From assembly GCF_023091745.1 (NCBI RefSeq), contig NC_068912.1:55048567-55112566 (forward strand): 64,000 nucleotides of DNA. Direction: 5' to 3'. The notes beneath the pieces were generated by a model. It was not told the DNA's origin. It searched no databases and saw only the letters and a program-made list of their open reading frames with translations. The position numbers were made by a program, and so were the translations under genes. Positions 44,014 to 55,761 of this stretch are shown here, in pieces; positions within the stretch are counted from its first letter, which is position 1, and the number at the start of each line of letters is the position of its first letter. Origin of the DNA: Budorcas taxicolor. Taxonomy: Eukaryota; Chordata; Mammalia; Artiodactyla; Bovidae.

Positions 44014-44218
44014 TTGTTATTGTTGTTGTTTAGTGGCTAAATTGCGCCTGACTCTTTTGTGATCCCATTGACTGTAGCCCTCCAAGCTCTTCTGTCCATG
44101 GGATTTCCCAGGCAAGAATACTGGAGTGGTTTTAACATTTCCTTCTCCAGGGGATCGTCCTGTCCCAGGGATCTAATCCTGCACTGGCAGGCAGATTCTT
44201 TACCACTGAGTCACCTGG
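44014..44218 (-). mobile_element. Bov-tA SINE
   Basis: Antisense Bov-A unit then tRNA head (GGATCTAATCCTGCACTGGC, TTTACCACTGAGTCACCTGGG), preceded by TTG-type triplets as tail. Confidence 0.9.
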
Positions 44219-44224
44219 GAAGAA

Positions 44225-45070
44225 AACCCAATAATCATTATAGGAGAAGAGAAAATCAGAAACTGGAAATAAGGACAATAAAGATATTAGATTAAAAATG
44301 AATAAAAGGTGGAGCCATACAAAATGAATAAGATTTTTTTGGGGGGGCAAGAAACTGACTCATTTAGTCTTTGAGAAGCAGAATATTATCAAAGAACATA
44401 ATAAAAATAATGAGTACAGAAGGATATATGATATGACCAGCTGTGGGAATTCCTAGGCTGGCTTCTGTGCTAATTATGAAGTATCCCAGGTCTCATTCCA
44501 TATTCAAGCTAAGCATCCATAAACTTCTCTTTCTAGCAGGATGAGACCTAGGAAGATATTCAAATACCAAAGTAACTATGGAAATAGGAGGAACAAAGAG
44601 TTCTTGAAAGTCTCTGGGTAAAGATAAGGAAAACAGAATAAAGATGCTCTCACAGCAGGGGCTTGTGACAGATCTCCAAATCAGGAGGTCAGGGAAGATG
44701 AAGTGGAACAAAGCCAAATCTCTACATCCAGGGAGATGGACCATAGATTTCAACTACCCAGTTAACTTTCAGATAATTCACTCAGGAGAACAGAACTGGA
44801 AGCGTATAAAACATAAGTTTAATTCTCTCAGTAAATGATGCAAAAAGAGAGGCAAAAATTTTTGAAAATGGTCTTACATTTGGAAAAAGATTTTATGGGC
44901 TGTCTGAATGTCTTAAATAACCTAGAAAAGAATGATCATGAATTAACCACATTTTAAGTATGAACATCATTTGAAAATGTTAGGAAACCAAGCTGAACTT
45001 ACTTATTAATTTTATGGTAATGAAAAACATATCAAAAATTTCTGAAGGAAGACTATGATTTGTGTCATAC
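44225..45070. other. No recognised gene or repeat
   Basis: Single-copy sequence with a T/G homopolymer junction near 44334-44346. Confidence 0.4.
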
Positions 45071-45079
45071 CAAATAAAA

Positions 45080-45292
45080 GGCTTCCCAGGTGGCACAGTG
45101 GTAAAGAATCTGCCTGCCAATGCAGGAGACATGGGAGACACAGGTTCTATCACTGGATCAGGAAGATATCCTGGGACAGAAAATGGCAACCCACTCCAGT
45201 AACCTGCCTGGAGAATCTCGTGAAGAGAGGAGCCTGGTGGGCTCCAGTCCATAGCGTCGCAAAGGGTTGGACCCAAATGAAGTGACTTAGCA
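45080..45292 (+). mobile_element. Bov-tA SINE with 9-bp TSD
   Basis: tRNA head plus Bov-A unit. The head carries a small duplication near 45128-45140 (GACATGGGAGACACAGG). TSD CAAATAAAA at 45071-45079 and 45293-45301. Confidence 0.93.
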
Positions 45293-45483
45293 CAAATAAA
45301 AAGCAAGAGGTACTGAAACCAAGCAGGGCCCTGTGGGGCTTCCAGACACAAAGGCCTTTATGTCCCCCATTTCTTATAGGTAAGACTTCAGCCATTATGA
45401 CCTTCCGAGTTCCAAAGGTTTCAGTCTGTCTGCCCTCTTATGGAAAAGGATAAGAGGCTTATGGAAGCATCATCTTGAAGCAT

Positions 45484-45556
45484 CTAAATTGAAGAAAGCA
45501 GGGGAAACTACTAGATCATTCAGGTAGGACCTAAATCAAATCCCTTTTGATCATAC
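45484..45556 (+). mobile_element. BovB LINE (outer copy), left piece
   Basis: AAATTGAAGAAAGCAGGGGA through CAAATCCCTTTTGATCATAC is endonuclease-linker sequence of BovB (compare KLKKVGKTARPFRYDLNQIP at 33375-33434). It continues at 47337 after an inserted younger BovB. Confidence 0.85.
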
Positions 45557-47327
45557 TTCTTCAGCGATCAATGCAAAGAAATAGAGGAAAAGAACAGAAT
45601 GGGAAAGACTAGAGATCTCGTCAAGAAAATTAGAGATACCAAGGGAACATTTCATGCAAAGATGGGCTCGATAAAGGACAGAAATGGTATGGACCTAACA
45701 GAAGCAGAAGGTATTAAGAAGAGGTGGCAAGAATACACGGAAGAACTGTACAAAAAAGATCTTCATGACCGAGATAATCATGATGATGTGATCACTCACC
45801 TAGAGCCAGATATCCTGGAATGTGAAGTCAAGTGGACCTTAGGAAGCATCACTACGAACAAAGCTAGTGGAGGTGATGGAATTCCAGTTGAGCTGTTTCA
45901 AATCCTGAAAGATGATGCTGTGAAAGTGCTGCACTCAATATGCCAGCAAATTTGGAAAACTCAGCAGTGGCGACAGGACTGGAAAAGGTCAGTTTTCGTT
46001 CCAATCCCAAAGAAAGGCAATGCCAAAGGATGCTCAAACTACTGCACAATTGCACTCATCTCACATGCTAGTAAAGTAATGCTCCAAATTCTCCAAGCCA
46101 GTCTTCAGCAATACGTGAACCGTGAACTCCCTGATGTTCAATCTGGTTTTAGAAAAGGTAGAGGAACCAGAGATCAAATTGCCAACATCCGCTGGATCAT
46201 GGAAAAAGCAAGATAATTCCAGAAAAACATCTATTTCTGCTTTCTTGACTATGCCAAAGCCTTTGACTGTGTGGATCACAAGAAACTGTGGAAAATTCTG
46301 AGAGAGATGGGAATACCAGACCACCTGACCTGCCTCTTGAGAAATCTGTATGCAGGTCAGGAAGCAACAGTTAGAACTGGACATGGAACAACAGACTGGT
46401 TCCAAATAGAAAAAGGAGTACGTCAAGGCTGTATATTGTCACCCTGCTTATTTAACTTCTATGCAGAGTACATCATGAGAAACGCTGGACTGGAGAAACA
46501 CAAGCTGGAATCAAGATTGCCAGGAGAAATATCAATGACCTCAGATATGCAGATGATACCACCCTTCTGGCAGAAAATGAAGAGGAGCTAAAAAGCTTCT
46601 TGATGAAAGTGAAAGACGAGAGCGAAAAAGTTGGCTTAAAGCTCAACATTCAGAAAACTAAGATCATGACATCTGGTCCCATCACTTCATGGGAAATAGA
46701 TGGGGAAACAGTGGAAACAGAGTCAGACTTTATTTTTTTGGGCTCCAAAGTCACTGCAGATGGTGACTGCAGCCATGAAATTAAAAGATGCTTACTCCTT
46801 GGAAGAAAAGTTATGACCAATCTAGATAATATATTCAAAAGCAGAAACATTACTTTGCCGACTAAAGTCTGTCTAGTCAAGGCTATGGTTTTCCCTGTGG
46901 TCATGTATGGATGTGAGAGTTGGACTGTGAAGAAGGCTGAGTGCCAAAGAATTGATGCTTTTGAACTGTGGTGTTGGAGAAGACTTTTGAGAGTCCCTTG
47001 GACTGCAAGGAGATCCAGCCAGTCCATTCTGAAGGAGATCAACCCTGGGATTACTTTGGAAGGAATGATGCTAAAGCTGAAACTCCAATACTTTAGCCAC
47101 CTCATGTGAAGAGTTGATGCATTGGAAAAGACTCTGATGCTGGGAGGGATTGGGGGCAGGAGGAGAAGGGGACGACAGAGGATGAGATGGCTGGATGGCA
47201 TCACTGACTCGATGGACGTGAGTCTGAGTGAACTCTGGGAGATGGCGATGGACAGGGAGGCCTGGCGTGCTGCGATTCATGGGGTCGCAAAGAGTCAGAC
47301 ACGACTGAGTGACTGAACTGAACAGAA
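45557..47327 (+). mobile_element. BovB LINE (inner copy), 1.77 kb, inserted into another BovB
   Basis: It starts in the linker (TTCAGCGATCAATGCAAAGA) and runs through the RT to a complete 3' end (CACGACTGAGTGACTGAACTGAACAGAA). TSD TGATCATAC (45548-45556) and TGATCCTAC (47328-47336), both lying in the older BovB. Confidence 0.92.
45599..47109 (+). pseudogene. BovB linker and reverse transcriptase remnant (inner copy)
   Basis: The first frame (45599-46216) reads DTKGTFHAKMGSIKDRNG, the LEPDILECEVKW block, WKTQQWRQDWKRSVF and SGFRKGRGTRDQIANIRWIM, then stops at a TAA replacing the Glu codon of AREFQKN. The next stretch (46271-46591) has CLLRNLYAGQEATVRTGHGT and GVRQGCILSPCLFNFYAEY, with a frameshift after GLEKHK that destroys the YADD box frame. 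The third frame (46600-47109) resumes with KVGLKLNIQKTKIMTSGP, MVFPVVMYGCESWTVKKAEC and LRVPWTARRSSQSILKEINP. There are at least three disruptions, so no active protein is possible. It is still the best-preserved RT in this nested pair. Confidence 0.88.
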
Positions 47328-49275
47328 TGATCCTACAGTGGAAGTGACAAATAGATTCAAGGGATTAGATCTGATAGAGCACCTGAAGAACTATGGATGG
47401 TGGTTCATGATATTGTGCAGGAGACAGGTATCAAGACCATCCCCAAGAAAAAGAAATGCAAAATGTCTGAGGAGGCCTTAAAAATAGCTGTGAAAGAAAA
47501 GAAGTGAAAAGCAAAGGAGAAAAGGAAAGGTATACCCATTTGAATGCAGAGTTCCGAAGAATAGCAAGGAGAGATAAGAAAGGCTTCCTCAGTGATCAGT
47601 GCAAAGAAATAGAGGAAAAGAACAGAATGGGAAAGACTAGAGATCTCTTCAAGAAAATTAGAGATACCAAGGGAACATTTCATGCAAAGATGGGCTCGAT
47701 AAAGGACAGAAATGATATGGACCTAACAGAAGCAGAAGATATTAAGAAGAGGTGGCAAGAATACACAAAAGAACAATACAAAAAGTCAAGTGGGCCCTAG
47801 AAAGCATCACTATGAACAAAGCTAGTGGAGGTGATGAAATTCCAGTTGAACTATTTCAAGTCTTAAAAAATGATGCTGTGAAAGTGCTGCACTCAATATG
47901 CCAGCAAATTTGGAAAACTCAGCAGTGGCCACAGGACTGGAAAAGGTCAGTTTTCATTCCAATCCCAAAGAAAGACAATGCCAAAGAATGCTCAAACTAC
48001 CGCACAATTGCACTCATCTCACACAATAATAAAGTAATGCTCAAAATTCTTCAAGCCAGGCTTCAACAGTACATGAACCATGAAGTTCCAGATGTTCAAG
48101 TTGGATTTAGAAAAGGCAGAGGAACCAGAGATCAAATTGCTAACATCCACTGGATTATTGAAAAAGCAAGAGAGTTCCAGAAAAATACCTATTTCTGCTC
48201 TATTGACTATGGCAAAGCCTTTGACTATGTGGATCACAATAAACTGTGGAAAATTCTTAAAGATATGGGATTACCACACCACCTGACCTGCCTCTTGAGA
48301 AATCTGTATGCAGGTCAGGAAGCAACAGTTAGAATTGGACATGGAACAACAGACTGGTTCCAGATCAGGAAAGGAATACATCAAGGCTGCATATTGTCAC
48401 CCTGCTTATTTAACTTATATGCAGAGTACATTATGTGAAATACTGGGCTGGAAGAAGCAGAAGCTGGAATCAAGATTGCTGGGAGAAATAGCAATAATCT
48501 CATATATACAGATGATACCACCCTTGTGGCAGAAAGTGAAGCAGAACTTAAGAGCCTCTTGATGAAAGTGAAAGAGGAGAGTGAAAAAGTTGGCTTAAAA
48601 CTCAACATTTAGAATATGAATATCATGGCATCTGGTCCCATCACTTCATGGCAAATAGATGGGGAAGCAGTGGGAACAGTGACAGACTTTTTTGGGCTCC
48701 AGAATCCCTGCAGATGGTGATTGCTGCCATGAAATTAGAAGACACTTACTTCTTGGAAGGAAAGCTATGATCAACCTAGATAGCATGTTAAAAAGCAGAG
48801 ACAGTACTTTGCTGACAAAGATCTGTCTAGTCAAAGCTATGGTTTTTCCAATAGTCATGTATGGATGCAAGAGTTGGCCTATAAGGAGAAATGAGTGCTG
48901 AAGAATTGATGCTTTTGAACTATGGTGTTGGAGAAGGCTTTTGAGAGTCCCTTGGACTGCAAGGAGATCCAACCAGTCCATCCTAAAGGAAATCAGTCCT
49001 AAGTGTTCATTGGAAAGACTGATGCTGAAGCTGTAGCTCCAATACGTAGACCATCTGATGTGAAGAACTGACTCATTGCAAAAGACCCTAATGCTGGGAA
49101 TGATTGAAGGCGGGAGGAGAAGGGGACAACAGAGGATGAGATAGTTGGGTGGCATCACCGACTTTATGGACATGAGTTTGAGCAAGCTCTGGTGATGGAC
49201 AGGGAGACCTTGCGTGCTGCTGTCCATGGGGTCACAAAGAGTCAGACACAGCTGAACGACTGAACTAAACTGAAA
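47328..49275 (+). mobile_element. BovB LINE (outer copy), right piece
   Basis: The older BovB resumes at ACAGTGGAAGTGACAAATAG, exactly where the left piece stopped, and runs to its 3' end near 49275. It has an internal deletion near 47787, where EELYKK is joined to VKWALES, removing the LEPDILEC segment. It is more diverged than the inner copy. Confidence 0.9.
47504..48438 (+). pseudogene. BovB linker and reverse transcriptase remnant (outer copy)
   Basis: The first frame (47504-47800) holds KSKGEKERYTHLNAEFRRIA, then DTKGTFHAKMGSIKDRNDMD and IKKRWQEYTKEQYKK, followed by a deletion that changes frame. The second frame (47752-48438) has VKWALESITMNKASGGDEIP, WKTQQWPQDWKRSVFIPIP, VGFRKGRGTRDQIANIHWII, the first catalytic Asp in IDYGKAFDYVDHNKLWK (Ala to Gly and Cys to Tyr changes) and GIHQGCILSPCLFNLYAEY. 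It stops at TGA where other copies read MRNAGLE. The YADD box appears downstream as YTDDTTLVAESE, with Ala changed to Thr. Non-functional. Confidence 0.88.
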
Positions 49276-50644
49276 TGTATGTTTAATGTAAATGCCTATT
49301 GGATCCTTATTTTCTTTTTATAGTCTGAAATTAGCTGTGAGTTTTTGTATATTATCTATTTCTGCAATCCCCCACCCTCCCGAGTATGGAAGTTTCCACA
49401 TGGTTTCTTATCCTCTTATCTGGCTTGTTCATAAGGTCTCTTGAGGCATAGCCTTGTAATTCACACAATGTCACTTCTTCCTTATTCAGATAGACCCAGT
49501 TTCAAGGCCATCCCCTATTTAGGGAATGGAGAAGCTGCCTCCTCTTTGTGAGAGGGGATAGAAAGAATTGGTGGCTTATTTTCACCTCTCTAAGTATTTA
49601 ACTCAATTACAAAATGGGCTAAGCGATATGAAAGAATCTGACTTAAATGGAATACTCCTGAATCACTGCAGAGTGTTACTGCCATATAGCGGGTCCACTA
49701 TTCCTCCCCTTCTTTTCTAGGGTCTTTTTGGCAGGTATGCTCTTGAGGAAGTTCAAGACCAGATACTGCAGGGATACTGAGCCAACTGGGGCATGTTTGT
49801 GGCCTTGGCCACTGCTTGTTTCTTGCTAATCAGTATTTCACATATAAGTCTGCTGCCAATTCAGTGATAATAAATTGCATCGAATTTCAGAAAGGGAGAT
49901 TTTTCTGTGTGCCGTAAACCTTGTAATAATATTTGTCATTAACTCAAGTACTGATCCGTAATTCAAAGGAAATTTACACTGCAACACAGTAATATAAATT
50001 TTTTATCTTCTTAAATCTTGGTAATGGAAGGCCTAAAGAAAATAGTTTTAAAAAAAGGTTAAGGTTGAATTACCTTATTTATTTAGCTGTGACATCTTCA
50101 TAAGAATTCAGTGGTGACAACGAGCCTGAGTGGGCACTTCTCGTGGTGACTCCACAGTCTAGGGTTCCGCTTCTCTAAGGAGCTGCCAAGATACACAGAG
50201 AGGGGCTCTCTTAGCCCTTGTCTCGGCAGCCATCTCATTGTTAGGAGAATTCCCTGGACCATGGCTTGTTGATTCTAGTCTGTCATCTCACCTAAAGTAA
50301 GACAATGGGCTTATTTCTTCCATGAAATGGAAATGTTGCTAGAAGAGCATCAGTGTTATTGGAAGTTGTTGGTAGCTGAGACACATTGTAGTGCTCTAAA
50401 AGGAAGGCCCACAACTTCTTGCAGAAGAAATACATGGAATTGCCCTAGATCCTATCCTTTCCGAGCCTCAGTTTAGTTCTTGGATTCTGTAAGATATTCT
50501 TGCTTTCACTACCCTGTTTTTGCTCTTACTGCTAGAGTTGGTTTATACTCCGTGTTATACAAAGAAACTTAGCTAACAGAAGATGGCCACAACCTTGCCT
50601 GAAACATTAAATTGTTTATTGGGATGCCATTTTATTAATTCACT
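49276..50644. other. Long stretch without recognised genes
   Basis: About 1.4 kb of single-copy DNA. No repeat or exon was identified. Confidence 0.45.
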
Positions 50645-50760
50645 GATTCATTCAATAGTCATTTATTGAGGACCTACTGTATGTCAGTCACAGAGATAGG
50701 CACACAAATAAGGCAGGAGGAGGTGTGGGGAATTAGTCCTGTATACATATCATCACACTA
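50645..50760 (-). mobile_element. Possible L2 3'-end remnant
   Basis: Antisense L2-like start: TTCATTCAATAGTCATTTATTGAGGACC, CTACTGTATGTCAGTCACAG. Confidence 0.5.
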
Positions 50761-51778
50761 AATTGGAATAATGTTCTGGTAGAGAAGCTTACAAAGTGAA
50801 GTGGGAGTACAGATCAGAGTTTGAATGAACTCTCCAGGTAGGTTGGGGAACAGGGGTTAATCAGCTTGGGGAAGGATATAAGCTAAGGACTAAATCAAAG
50901 CTATACAGAAAATTCAATCTTATTACATTACAGTGGCAGCAAATGAAGAATTTCTACATAGAGGCTGAAGACCAGCTGTTCTCAATATTGACTCAGCTCT
51001 GCCAAGTGGAAACTGATTTGAACAGCAGCATGGGAGACTTAGATTATATGTGGAAGAATTTTCTGACAGTGTGAGTTGTCAGTGTTGGCAGATTGTAGAA
51101 TCTTCTCTGGAGGTTAAAAAACAACATAGTTCTTCATCTGCCTGGGATAGCTTTATTGTGATGCTGTCTGAAAATAGTGAAATGGAAGATAATAGCCCAA
51201 GGTCTTTTCTAACTTAGAGTCTTTATAATTCTGTCACTTTTAAGAAAAACTTTATTGAATCAATGGAAAAATAAAATTACGGGCAGAAATGTAATGCAAA
51301 AAAAAAGGGGGGGGGGAACTAATGAAATTATTAACTCTCTTGGGTCAGGAGTGAGAAAGAAGTGAAGAGATACAAAAGCTTCAATATTTGTTAAGTCAGA
51401 AATTATTTTGAAATCACAAAGTCAGTTGTTTTAGAACTCCCTTGTTGGGGCTTAACTGACTGTTAACCAACAGAGGGTCCTATCTTTTCCTTTCCAATCC
51501 AGAGTACTTTAGTTTCCCCTAATTGACTTCACAACTAATCTCATCGTGTAGAAGATTTTGAATATATTGACAAATTTCTTTTGATTGTGAACTGAAGCAA
51601 ATTTACAGAATAAAACAGTCAAGTGAACATTAGCTCTTTATATCACTTGAAATTTACATCTGTCCTTTTAAAAGTTGGCTACCTACGTTTTACTTACAAA
51701 ATTTTTAAATTCTGCTCTCTTCCACAGGGTTGGCTTCATTTATACTCTTTCATGGGTTGGTGTATTCCCACGTAACTG
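50761..51778. other. No recognised gene; A9-G10 homopolymer junction
   Basis: Single-copy sequence with A9 at 51298-51306 followed by G10 at 51307-51316. Confidence 0.45.
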
Positions 51779-51780
51779 TG

Positions 51781-51990
51781 TGTGTGCTCAGTTGTGTCAG
51801 ACTCTTTGAGACCCCCTCCAGACTGTAGCCCACCAGGCTCCTCTGTTCATGGAATTTTCCAGGCAGTGCTGGCGTGGGTTGCCATTTCCTACTCCAGGAG
51901 ATCTTCCTGAACCAGGGATTGAACTCATGTCTTTTGTGGTTCCCTGTAATGGCAGACAGATTCTTTACCACTGAGCCACCTGGGAAGCCC
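51781..51990 (-). mobile_element. Bov-tA SINE
   Basis: Antisense Bov-A unit and tRNA head (GGGATTGAACTCATG, TTTACCACTGAGCCACCTGGG). It carries a small insertion in the head near 51932-51948. Confidence 0.9.
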
Positions 51991-52066
51991 ACATTTCCTA
52001 TACTTGCCACATTTAATAACCCATTACTGTGAATCCATAGATTTTAATACATGTAATAAATGGGGT

Positions 52067-52249
52067 TTGCTGGTGGCTCAGACAGTAAAGAATCTACCTG
52101 CAGTAAAGGAGACCTGGGTTAGATCCCCTGGAAAAGGGAATGGCTACCCATTCCAATATTCTTGCCTGGAAAATCCCATGGACAGAGGGGTCTGGCAGGC
52201 TACAGTCCATGGGGTTGCAAAGAGTCAGATGTGACTGAGTGAGACTAAC
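52067..52249 (+). mobile_element. Bov-tA SINE with 12-bp TSD
   Basis: tRNA head plus Bov-A unit. Exact TSD AATAAATGGGGT at 52055-52066 and 52250-52261. It lacks part of the connector after GGTTAGATCCCC. Confidence 0.95.
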
Positions 52250-52338
52250 AATAAATGGGGTAGTTTGAGCTGAGTGGGAGGATAGATGTCCTGGGAGCAT
52301 TGGTGATGGGATGAAATAGCTCATCCAGCTAATCCTTT

Positions 52339-52505
52339 TTGCCTCCTTCCCTCCCTATCTCCTCCCCTCCTTTCCTTCCTCTCTTCCTTCCTGTCTCTGT
52401 CCCTCCCTTCCTCCTCTTCTTCCTTTCTTCCTGTTTCCTTCATCTCCCTTTCTTCCTCCTTCTCTTCTTTCCTTTCTGTCTCCCTCTCTCCTTCCTTTTC
52501 TTCCA
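52339..52505 (+). repeat. Polypyrimidine (CCTT-rich) tract
   Basis: About 165 bases almost wholly C and T, with imperfect CCTTCC/TTCC units. The opposite strand is purine-only in long runs. Confidence 0.85.
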
Positions 52506-52807
52506 GTTTAAGAGACTAGCATGAGCTTAAAATTTAGAGCCTGTGTTCAAAGAATTACAGGTTTAATTGAGCTAAAGTTAAGATATATGATTAGAAAATA
52601 ACATTGGAGAATTAAGCTAGGTAAAATTATGTAGAATTGGTTACACCACTGGATTAAGTTTATTGGTTGGATTTGGGAAACAAACACAGCATTTTGAAGA
52701 TAAGTATGGAAGTAGTATGTAATAGAAGGCTATTGAGAATGCCATTAACATTTTACTTTATATTGTATTAAATCCCAAACATGTACATATACACACACCA
52801 TTATTTT

Positions 52808-53093
52808 TTAAAAATTTATGTATTTATTTTTATTTTTTCCTGTGTTGGTCTTTGTTGCTGCCCGTGGGCTCTCTCTTGTTGTGATGAGTGGAGGCTAATC
52901 TATTGTAGTGCTTGGGCTTCTCACTGTGGTGGCTTCTCTTGCAGAGCATGGGCTAGGGCACAGGGCTCAGTAGTTACGGTGCATTGGTTTAGTTGCTCCA
53001 TGGCACGTGGGATCTCTCTGGCCCAGAGTACTGAACCCATGTCCCCTGCATTGGCAGGCAAATTCTTAACCACTGGACCACTAGGGATGTCTT
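52808..53093 (-). mobile_element. CHR-type SINE
   Basis: Antisense: TATTTATTTTTATTTTTTCC tail, GGGCTTCTCACTGTGGTGGC body, GTACTGAACCCATGTCCCCTG and TTAACCACTGGACCACTAGGG head. Confidence 0.85.
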
Positions 53094-53794
53094 AGTTCAT
53101 CAATATTTTGATGTTAGGTTAAGGACTTGTTTTTAAAATGTAACCTTGGTTCTAAAGTTTTTTTTTTCCCCTTCAATCATGATCATAATACATTGCCAAT
53201 GTTTTCCAATTTTCATTTCCTGAAAGCCAAACAAAAATTTAAAGATACCTGCAAAGCAATCTTAGTGTCGTATCCCTTGAGATTTTAACTTTTCCCCTAA
53301 TTTTTTATGCTTGTCTCATCTACATTTGACAGTAATTCTTTTTAGCAACTGCTTTCACCTAGTCTTATCAAAGTATTCCATTTAAATTTCATAAAAAATT
53401 ATCTTTTTTCTCACACATACTTCATCAGTTTAGAAAATTTTTAATTCAGTAAAGAATTAGAGTAATGAAAACACCACAGATTGATTCATGATAAGCACAC
53501 AACTTAGCTGATGTCAGAGATTCACCCCATGGAGTGTTATTTCCATTTCATTCATGGGGTATACATATATGGGCATTGTAGCGTCTGGACCTTGATATAA
53601 GTTCAGAAGCTCCAAGGTAACAAGGGACAAGTGTGTAGCATGAGGATGAGGTAAGTGTTTTGCCTGAATGAAGTCAATCACTGCAGTAGTAGCTCAGACA
53701 GTAGACTTGAGACAGACAAGATTCAAACACACTAAAATGATATATGTGCTGTGCGTCCTAAAATGGTGTATATACCATTCATATTCTATACATG
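53094..53794. other. No recognised gene or repeat
   Basis: AT-rich single-copy sequence. Confidence 0.4.
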
Positions 53795-54425
53795 GGTCTC
53801 TCTTCAATTCTAGAACATTTCCTGCCATTTTGTCTTCCAATATTACATCTTTCTGATTCTTACTCTTTTGAAATTCCTATTGACCATCTGTTGGAATTTC
53901 CTACACTATCCACTGTTTTTCTTAATTCTGCTTTCATTCATTTCCTCTCTTATTTCTCTAGGTTGCATTTTGAGTGATTTTTCTAGATTTTGTGTTTTAA
54001 TTAGTCAATTCTCTCTTCAGCTGTGTCTACTTTTCATTTCAACCTATCCATTGTATATTTATTTTTAGTGCTTGTATTTTTAAATTCCAGAATTTTTTAA
54101 TTTGATCTGTGTTTTACAGAAGCACTGTTCTTTTACTCCCTTATTAGATTTTTCTTTTATAATTTTGAACACTTCCCTTTATCTTGAAGTTTATTTTAGA
54201 TTTTTCGTTTCCTCTTGTTCTTAAAGATAAAAATTCTTCTTCTTCTTCTTTTTTTTTTAATGTGCATTGATTCTTCCTGTAAGTTGTTTTTCATGGGAGT
54301 CCTAGGTCCTGGAAATATTCCTATGAACAGTGTCCAGCTTACTTTTACTTTTAAAAGTTCCATCTGTTCTGGCCGAGGTTTATGTCAACTTCCTAGCTTA
54401 GGTTTCCTCACTTACAGGTAGTCTG
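53795..54425 (-). mobile_element. Possible old L1 ORF1-region remnant
   Basis: T-rich antisense text with L1-like landmarks (TCAATTCTCTCTTCAGCTGTGTC, CAACCTATCCATTGTATATTT, AAATTCCAGAATTTTTTAATTTGATCTG). Strongly diverged. Confidence 0.45.
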
Positions 54426-55042
54426 AATTCAAACCACATACATTCCCCTGTGCAACTTAGACCACAGATTTAATTTTTTTTTTTTAGAAGTTTTTAATCT
54501 GCTGTACTATACAGAGAACTGCTTATAGCCTAGATGAACCTATTTCAGGTCCTTGTCACATAGTGAGCAGCCTTCCTTGCTCCTAGGCTTATGCAGGTAG
54601 CTCGGTTTCAGGTCCCAGAGATCAGGTCTCTGAGGCCTAGACTCCCCTGTCCCTCAGGTAGGTATTAAAGACTCCAGGCCTCTATTTTTTGGATGACCTT
54701 GTAAAATTTTGGCTTCAGTTTCTGCACATGGCTATCACTTTGAATTCTGTCTTTATTTCTAACAACTAGATAGTTTTTCTTTCTTGTTCACAATTTAGCT
54801 GTGCATTTAAAGTTTGTCATTGTTGTTAAATTGTGTCCAGAATTTCTATGTGTTTAGAGCCAGAGCAGAGGTGTCATGAATGGGGCAGAAGCAGGGAGTG
54901 CAGAGGCTTCCCCATCGATGATCTGTTTCCGTGTATGAACCTTTCTAGCTCTTTGGCAAGGTTATCCAGTTTAGGGATCTGTGACTTTTCCATCATGGTA
55001 ATCCTCAACACTTAGCACAGCTTTAGGTTCCATAAAAAAACA
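54426..55042. other. No recognised gene
   Basis: Could be further decayed L1 5'UTR, which I cannot show. Confidence 0.35.
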
Positions 55043-55044
55043 AT

Positions 55045-55250
55045 GCCTAGCATGTTCCAGGTGCTATGCAAAGTGTTTTCCTATCATATATTATCTAATA
55101 CAGAAACTCAATGTGTTAGGAACAATTATTATCATCTCCATTTTGCAAAAGAGGAAACTAAGACTTAAAAAGCTTAAGTAATTTTGGCAGATACAATCAG
55201 TAAATGACAAAGTAAGATCAGCACCCAGGTCTTACAGAAACACTAAAAGC
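55045..55250 (-). mobile_element. MIR SINE
   Basis: Antisense MIR: CAGGTGCTATGCAAAGTGTT, ATTATCATCTCCATTTTGCA, GAGGAAACTAAGACTTAAAAAG, ATCAGCACCCAGGTCTTAC. Confidence 0.75.
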
Positions 55251-55392
55251 CTAGATGGGGGCTCACTGCCAGTCTCTTCAATCTTTGCCCAAGGGGCTTT
55301 CCCAGAAAATTGCAGTGTGACATTCCTTATTCCTTGATGATATTATCTGGGTTGTTACTTTCCTGACAGTATCTGATCATAATAGCTTGCAT

Positions 55393-55761
55393 GCACACTC
55401 AGTCGCTTGCTCAGTCATATCCTACTCTTTGCAACCCTGTAGACTATAGTCCCGGAGAAGGCGATGGCACCCCACTCCAGCATTCTTGCCTGGAAAATCC
55501 CAGGGATGGGGGAGCCTGGTAGGCTGCTGTCTACGGGGTCGCACAGAGTCGGACACAACTGAACCGACTTAGCAGCAGCAGCAGGCTATCACCCTGCAAA
55601 CTATAGCCCACGAGGCTCCTCTGTCCATGGGATTTTCCCAGGCGAGAATACTGGAGTGGGTTGCCATTTCCTCCTCCGGGGGATCTTCCCAACCCAGGGA
55701 TCGAACCTGGGTCTCTTGCACTGCAGACAGATTCTTCACCATCAGAGTCACCAGGGAAGCC
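55393..55761 (-). mobile_element. Bov-tA SINE split by a Bov-A insertion
   Basis: Antisense Bov-tA: left piece 55393-55451 (CTCAGTCATATCCTACTC, TAGACTATAGTC), right piece 55591-55761 (CTATAGCCCACGAGGCTCC through GGATCGAACCTGGGTCTC and CACCAGGGAAGCC). The pieces share an 18-bp duplicated stretch created by the inserted element. Confidence 0.9.
55452..55590 (+). mobile_element. Single-monomer Bov-A SINE nested in Bov-tA
   Basis: One Bov-A monomer (GGAGAAGGCGATGGCACCCC to CTGAACCGACTTAGCAGCAG) with AGC tail. Flanks ACCCTGTAGACTATAGTC (55434-55451) and ACCCTGCAAACTATAGCC (55591-55608) match at 15 of 18 positions. Confidence 0.9.
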
